Positions 61,590-64,000 of a stretch of DNA of 64,000 nt are shown one piece after another (the first letter of the stretch is position 1; the number at the start of each line of letters is the position of its first letter). A model generated the notes under the pieces. That model was not told where the DNA came from and searched no databases. It saw only the letters and a program-made list of their open reading frames with translations. The DNA is from SIG575 sp045542485. GTDB taxonomy: Bacteria > Bacillota > Clostridia > Oscillospirales > Acutalibacteraceae. Made by a program: the position numbers and the translations under genes. Where the stretch lies: contig JAZQLC010000006.1 in NCBI GenBank assembly GCA_045542485.1, positions 7,457 through 71,456 of the forward strand. The letters are read 5' to 3'.

Positions 61590-62869
61590 TTTTCTTCGCG
61601 TCCCTCCATACTCTCATATGCAATCTTTCCGTCACAGACAGTCATAAGACACTTACCATAGACCTTTCTGCCTTTAAATGGTGTACTTCTGCCCATTGAA
61701 AGGAAGTCCTCAGGATTGATTTCATATTCTTCACTCACATCGAACACTGTAAAATCAGCCACATCTCCGTCTGCAAGTGCACTTTTAAAGCCAAAGTGTT
61801 TTGCAGGATTCGTACTCATAATTTTAACAAGGTGTTCGGCAGTAATCACATTTTTCATAACAAGCTCTGTCCAGAGCACGGGGAATGCCGTTTCAATACC
61901 TACAACACCCATAAGACTCTTTTCAAGTCCCTTACCTTTTTCTTCAGCAGTATGAGGTGCGTGGTCAGTGGCAATCATATCAATCGTGCCGTCCTTGATT
62001 CCCTCGATAAGCGCCAGTCTGTCCTCTTCTCCTCTGATCGGAGGATTCATCTTGAATCTGCCGTCCTCTTGTAAATCCATATCGTTAAAAACAAGATAGT
62101 GAGGTGCAGTTTCACAGGTTATGTTAACGCCGTCCTTCTTCGCCTGTCTTATGATATCAACGCTTTCCTTTGTTGAAATATGGCAGACGTGGTAAGCACA
62201 GCCTGTCCTTTTGGAAAGAGAAATATCACGCTTTATGGGAAGATATTCGCTCTCTGAGCAGATACCTCTGTGTCCGTTGAGACGGGCATATTCACCATCG
62301 TGGATATAGCCACCGTTGAGAAGAGCGTTATCTTCACAGTGGGCAACAATCATTTTGCCGCAGGTTCTGGCATTTTCCATAGCCATAATCATCATTTCAG
62401 CTTCCTGAACACCTTTACCGTCGTCAGAAAAACCTGCTACCATATTTTTCATACCGTCCATATCGGAAAGCTCGTCACCATTCTGTCCAACTGTAATTGA
62501 GCCGTATGGAGTAACCCTGATGACAGCGTCTGATTTGATTATATCAAGCTGTTGTTTGAGGTTTTTCACAGAATCCGGTACCGGTTTCAGATTGGGCATC
62601 GAGCAGATATGAGTATATCCGCCGTGGGCTGCTGCCTCCGTACCGGACTTTATCGTTTCTTTAAAAGAAAAACCGGGCTCTCTGAGATGCACGTGTACAT
62701 CTATAAGACCCGGTATAATAATACAATTTTCTGCATTATAAACGATAGCATCGCTGGGTACGGAAGAAAAACCGAAAAGATGGCTAAGGCGACCGTCTTT
62801 TACAAGAATATCGCCTTTTATGAACTTACCTTTGCGAAAAACTTTAGCATTTTTTAAAACGAAGTCCAT
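61586..62869 (-). CDS. pyrC: Dihydroorotase
   Basis: 427 residues, class I type. Zinc motif GLIDVHVHLREPGFSFKE, later histidines in AHCEDNALL and YHVCHISTKESVD, ATDHAPHTAEEKGKG aspartate. It cyclises carbamoyl aspartate. First gene of the pyr operon, with an AGGAGG site and the attenuator leader upstream. Confidence 0.97.
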   Translation of the reverse strand: MDFVLKNAKVFRKGKFIKGDILVKDGRLSHLFGFSSVPSDAIVYNAENCIIIPGLIDVHVHLREPGFSFKETIKSGTEAAAHGGYTHICSMPNLKPVPDSVKNLKQQLDIIKSDAVIRVTPYGSITVGQNGDELSDMDGMKNMVAGFSDDGKGVQEAEMMIMAMENARTCGKMIVAHCEDNALLNGGYIHDGEYARLNGHRGICSESEYLPIKRDISLSKRTGCAYHVCHISTKESVDIIRQAKKDGVNITCETAPHYLVFNDMDLQEDGRFKMNPPIRGEEDRLALIEGIKDGTIDMIATDHAPHTAEEKGKGLEKSLMGVVGIETAFPVLWTELVMKNVITAEHLVKIMSTNPAKHFGFKSALADGDVADFTVFDVSEEYEINPEDFLSMGRSTPFKGRKVYGKCLMTVCDGKIAYESMEGREEK

Positions 62870-62892
62870 TGTTTTCCTCCTGTTTTTTACCG

Positions 62893-62920
62893 TAAAAAAT
62901 CCCTGTCAAAATGACAGGGA
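62893..62920 (-). terminator. Attenuator terminator in the pyr leader
   Basis: Nine-base perfect stem TCCCTGTCA/TGACAGGGA (62900-62908 with 62912-62920) and a T-run of six on the minus strand, about 30 bases before the pyrC start. Its location between promoter and first gene shows that the pyr operon is controlled by premature termination. Confidence 0.88.
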
Positions 62921-62977
62921 CATAAAGATACAAGCCGACTTAACGGCCTTGATATATTTATTTAAATCCCTTGGCAT
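62906..62977 (-). CDS. Possible leader peptide of the pyr attenuator
   Basis: A 23-codon frame begins at ATG 62975-62977 and reads MPRDLNKYIK then AVKSACIFMSLSF. Its TGA (62906-62908) falls inside the attenuator stem. A ribosome reaching the stop would cover the hairpin, much as in the enterobacterial pyrBI leader. No good ribosome binding site precedes the ATG (only CGGGA immediately before), so the frame may be chance. Confidence 0.3.
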   Translation of the reverse strand: MPRDLNKYIKAVKSACIFMSLSF

Positions 62978-63001
62978 TCCCGAAGCACTAAGATTTTCTA
63001 T

Positions 63002-63030
63002 ATTATATCAAAAGAGCCGTATTTTGTCAA
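63002..63030 (-). promoter_or_regulatory. Promoter of the pyrimidine operon
   Basis: Minus strand TTGACA (63025-63030), 17-base spacer, TATAAT (63002-63007), a perfect housekeeping consensus. The transcript would begin near 62995, leaving a leader of about 125 bases before pyrC with two predicted structures: an AAATC/GATTT-closed stem followed by a GCCG/CGGC hairpin. Confidence 0.9.
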
Positions 63031-63115
63031 TATCAGTTACATATTCGCAACAATTCTTTACTATTTTGTTACCTATCGGAGAGAAACTCCTCGTCCGTTT
63101 GCGTGAAGATACAAC

Positions 63116-63760
63116 TTACTCCTCTGTGTCCTGTATATCTTCTGACCACCTGTCATCAATGGTACAACAATTTCTGTATTGTTTTACCGTTCTTTCCACA
63201 ACATTATAAAGCTGCTGCGTACCTCTGCCCGTAGCCTTATAATTTGCTGCACGGTTGCTTTCGATGCCGATTTTCCCCGCTTCAGCAACTGCATCGATAT
63301 TAGCACCGATAAAGAGGAACTCCCAGCCGTATTTGCCCTTCTGTCTTTCAATCATTCTTCTGACTGTATGTGCATCGTAGTGATGACTTGCGTTTTCCAT
63401 TCCGTCAGTGGTAATAATAAAAATCGTCTTTTCCGGCACATCCTCAGGACGGGCGTACTTATGGATATTTCCGATGTGATGCACAGCACCGCCGACAGCG
63501 TCAAAAAGTGCAGTACATCCTCTTACGAAATATTCCTTTTCAGTCATTTCGGGAACATCCGAAAGCTTTATTCTGTCGTGTAGAACTTCACTTCTGTCAT
63601 CAAAAAGAATTGTGGAAACAAAGCATTCGCCCTCAACATCTTTCTGTCTGTTTATCATCGAGTTGAAACCACCGATTGTGTCTCTTTCAAGACCGGACAT
63701 TGAACCGCTTCTGTCAATAATGAATACCATTTCCGTGATGTTGTTTTTACTTTTTTTCAT
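63116..63760 (-). CDS. VWA-domain protein
   Basis: 214 residues, essentially a single von Willebrand factor A domain. The MIDAS DxSxS is VFIIDRSGSMSGLE, the later threonine is in VRGCTALFDAVGG and the aspartate in IITTDGMENAS. There is no signal peptide or membrane helix, so it should be cytosolic. Small VWA proteins of this kind occur with stress (TerY-like) and metal-linked complexes, but no partner is visible here. It has an AGGTATTTC-type site right after a hairpin and T-run at 63775-63819. Confidence 0.82.
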   Translation of the reverse strand: MKKSKNNITEMVFIIDRSGSMSGLERDTIGGFNSMINRQKDVEGECFVSTILFDDRSEVLHDRIKLSDVPEMTEKEYFVRGCTALFDAVGGAVHHIGNIHKYARPEDVPEKTIFIITTDGMENASHHYDAHTVRRMIERQKGKYGWEFLFIGANIDAVAEAGKIGIESNRAANYKATGRGTQQLYNVVERTVKQYRNCCTIDDRWSEDIQDTEE

Positions 63761-63774
63761 TCTGAAATACCTCC

Positions 63775-63819
63775 AAAAAAATAATATGGTTGTCAGGAAT
63801 CACCTTACAACCATATTAT
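63775..63819 (-). terminator. Hairpin with T-run just before the VWA gene
   Basis: Inverted repeat ATAATATGGTTGT/ACAACCATATTAT (63781-63793 with 63807-63819), then TTTTTTT and GGAGG on the minus strand. It could end the upstream transcript or attenuate the VWA gene, whose ribosome binding site follows at once. Confidence 0.65.
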
Positions 63820-63836
63820 AAAGATATTTCTCTGTT

Positions 63837-63859
63837 AAAAGGTCGCCTGAAAAGCGACA
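63837..63859 (-). terminator. Weak terminator after the gene at the right edge
   Basis: Five-base stem GTCGC/GCGAC (63842-63846 with 63855-63859) followed by TTTT on the minus strand. It lies directly after the stop codon of the partial gene at the window edge. Confidence 0.45.
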
Positions 63860-63861
63860 AA

Positions 63862-64000
63862 TTATGTTCCCAGCAAACTCTGGTCAAATGCAAAGAGTGC
63901 CTCGTTGATTTCAAAGATGTTATAGTTTCCGTTAGTAATAAAATATTCGATTATAATATCGAATTTATTACTGTGAGAAAGGGCATACCCTGCCTTTTTA
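63862..64000 (-). CDS. C-terminal end of an unidentified gene (runs off window)
   Basis: An open frame enters from the right edge and stops at TAA 63862-63864, giving 45 residues that end INEALFAFDQSLLGT. It is mixed polar and hydrophobic with no motif I recognise. The terminator-like hairpin just downstream supports a real gene end. The remainder lies outside the window. Confidence 0.5.
   Translation of the reverse strand, partial: KKAGYALSHSNKFDIIIEYFITNGNYNIFEINEALFAFDQSLLGT

Noticed and set aside
62921..62995. PyrR-binding anti-antiterminator in the pyr leader
   Set aside because: The ARUCCNGNGAGGYU-type loop is absent from the leader; only an AAATC/GATTT stem and a GCCG/CGGC hairpin are seen.
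1..64000. CRISPR arrays, insertion sequences, phage genes, tRNA or rRNA genes
   Set aside because: No regularly spaced repeats, transposase or integrase frames, or cloverleaf-like intergenic sequences were found. Intergenic space is short and accounted for by promoters, leaders and terminators.

Overview
This window looks like a chromosomal segment of a low-to-moderate GC, endospore-forming Gram-positive anaerobe of the class Clostridia, most likely Oscillospirales/Ruminococcaceae-like. The supporting evidence is the complete eight-gene spoIIIA operon, a GerA/SpoVAF-type germination protein, a SpoIID-like wall protein, AGGAGG-type ribosome binding sites, a secreted protein ending in a dockerin, a T-box leader, and an IMP cyclohydrolase of the PurO type. 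The placement is inferred from gene content and order; no 16S rRNA or other taxonomic marker is present. There are no tRNA or rRNA genes, insertion sequences, prophage genes or CRISPR arrays. Almost all of it is conserved core genome.

Layout. (1) 1-6 kb: two tandem M42 aminopeptidases (the first cut by the window edge), a divergent secreted polysaccharide deacetylase, and a spore/wall group made of a SpoVAF-like protein, a SpoIID-domain protein with three peptidoglycan-binding domains, and a beta-sandwich protein of unknown function. (2) 5.8-15.8 kb, minus strand: the classical Firmicute housekeeping run asp23-nusB-(TsaD-like)-xseA-xseB-ispA-dxs-tlyA-nadK-argR-recN-ynzC, with an extended -10 promoter in front of asp23 and terminators inside and at the end. 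(3) 15.8-20.5 kb: spoIIIAA-AH, the mother-cell half of the SpoIIIA-SpoIIQ channel. (4) 20.6-30.7 kb: a YfhO-type membrane protein, a convergent histidine kinase/response regulator pair, an alpha/beta hydrolase, and a 1247-residue secreted dockerin protein. (5) 30.7-41.7 kb, minus strand: cdaA-cdaR (c-di-AMP), cysteine desulfurase with a DUF3343 Se/S carrier-like protein, ispF, RNase M5-like, holA, comEC, HIT protein and alaS, the last under a T-box. (6) 42.1-45.1 kb: a secreted lipase and a DbpA-type DEAD-box helicase. (7) 45.2-57.2 kb: a purine operon purE-F-M-N-O-(AICAR transformylase)-glyA-D-L behind a near-consensus promoter and a ZTP (pfl) riboswitch. (8) 57.2-63.0 kb: a pyrimidine operon pyrC-K-D-F-E-B-I behind a consensus promoter and a transcription attenuator. 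(9) 63.1-64 kb: a VWA-domain protein and the end of an unidentified gene.

How the genes work together. Regions 7 and 8 encode nearly all of de novo nucleotide synthesis. Within the purine steps only purC, purB and any purK are missing from the window. The ZTP riboswitch fits the operon because ZTP signals shortage of 10-formyl-THF, the one-carbon donor used by PurN and the AICAR transformylase and supplied through GlyA. Two features of this pathway are unusual. The usual bifunctional PurH is split into a stand-alone transformylase plus a PurO-type cyclohydrolase. The PurF homologue lacks the N-terminal cysteine nucleophile and other glutaminase residues.

I did not find a clearly new multi-gene system. 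The most worthwhile leads are the PurF variant, the pyr leader with a small ORF that ends inside its terminator, a ComEC with a degenerate hydrolase domain, and the SpoIID-like/beta-sandwich pair.
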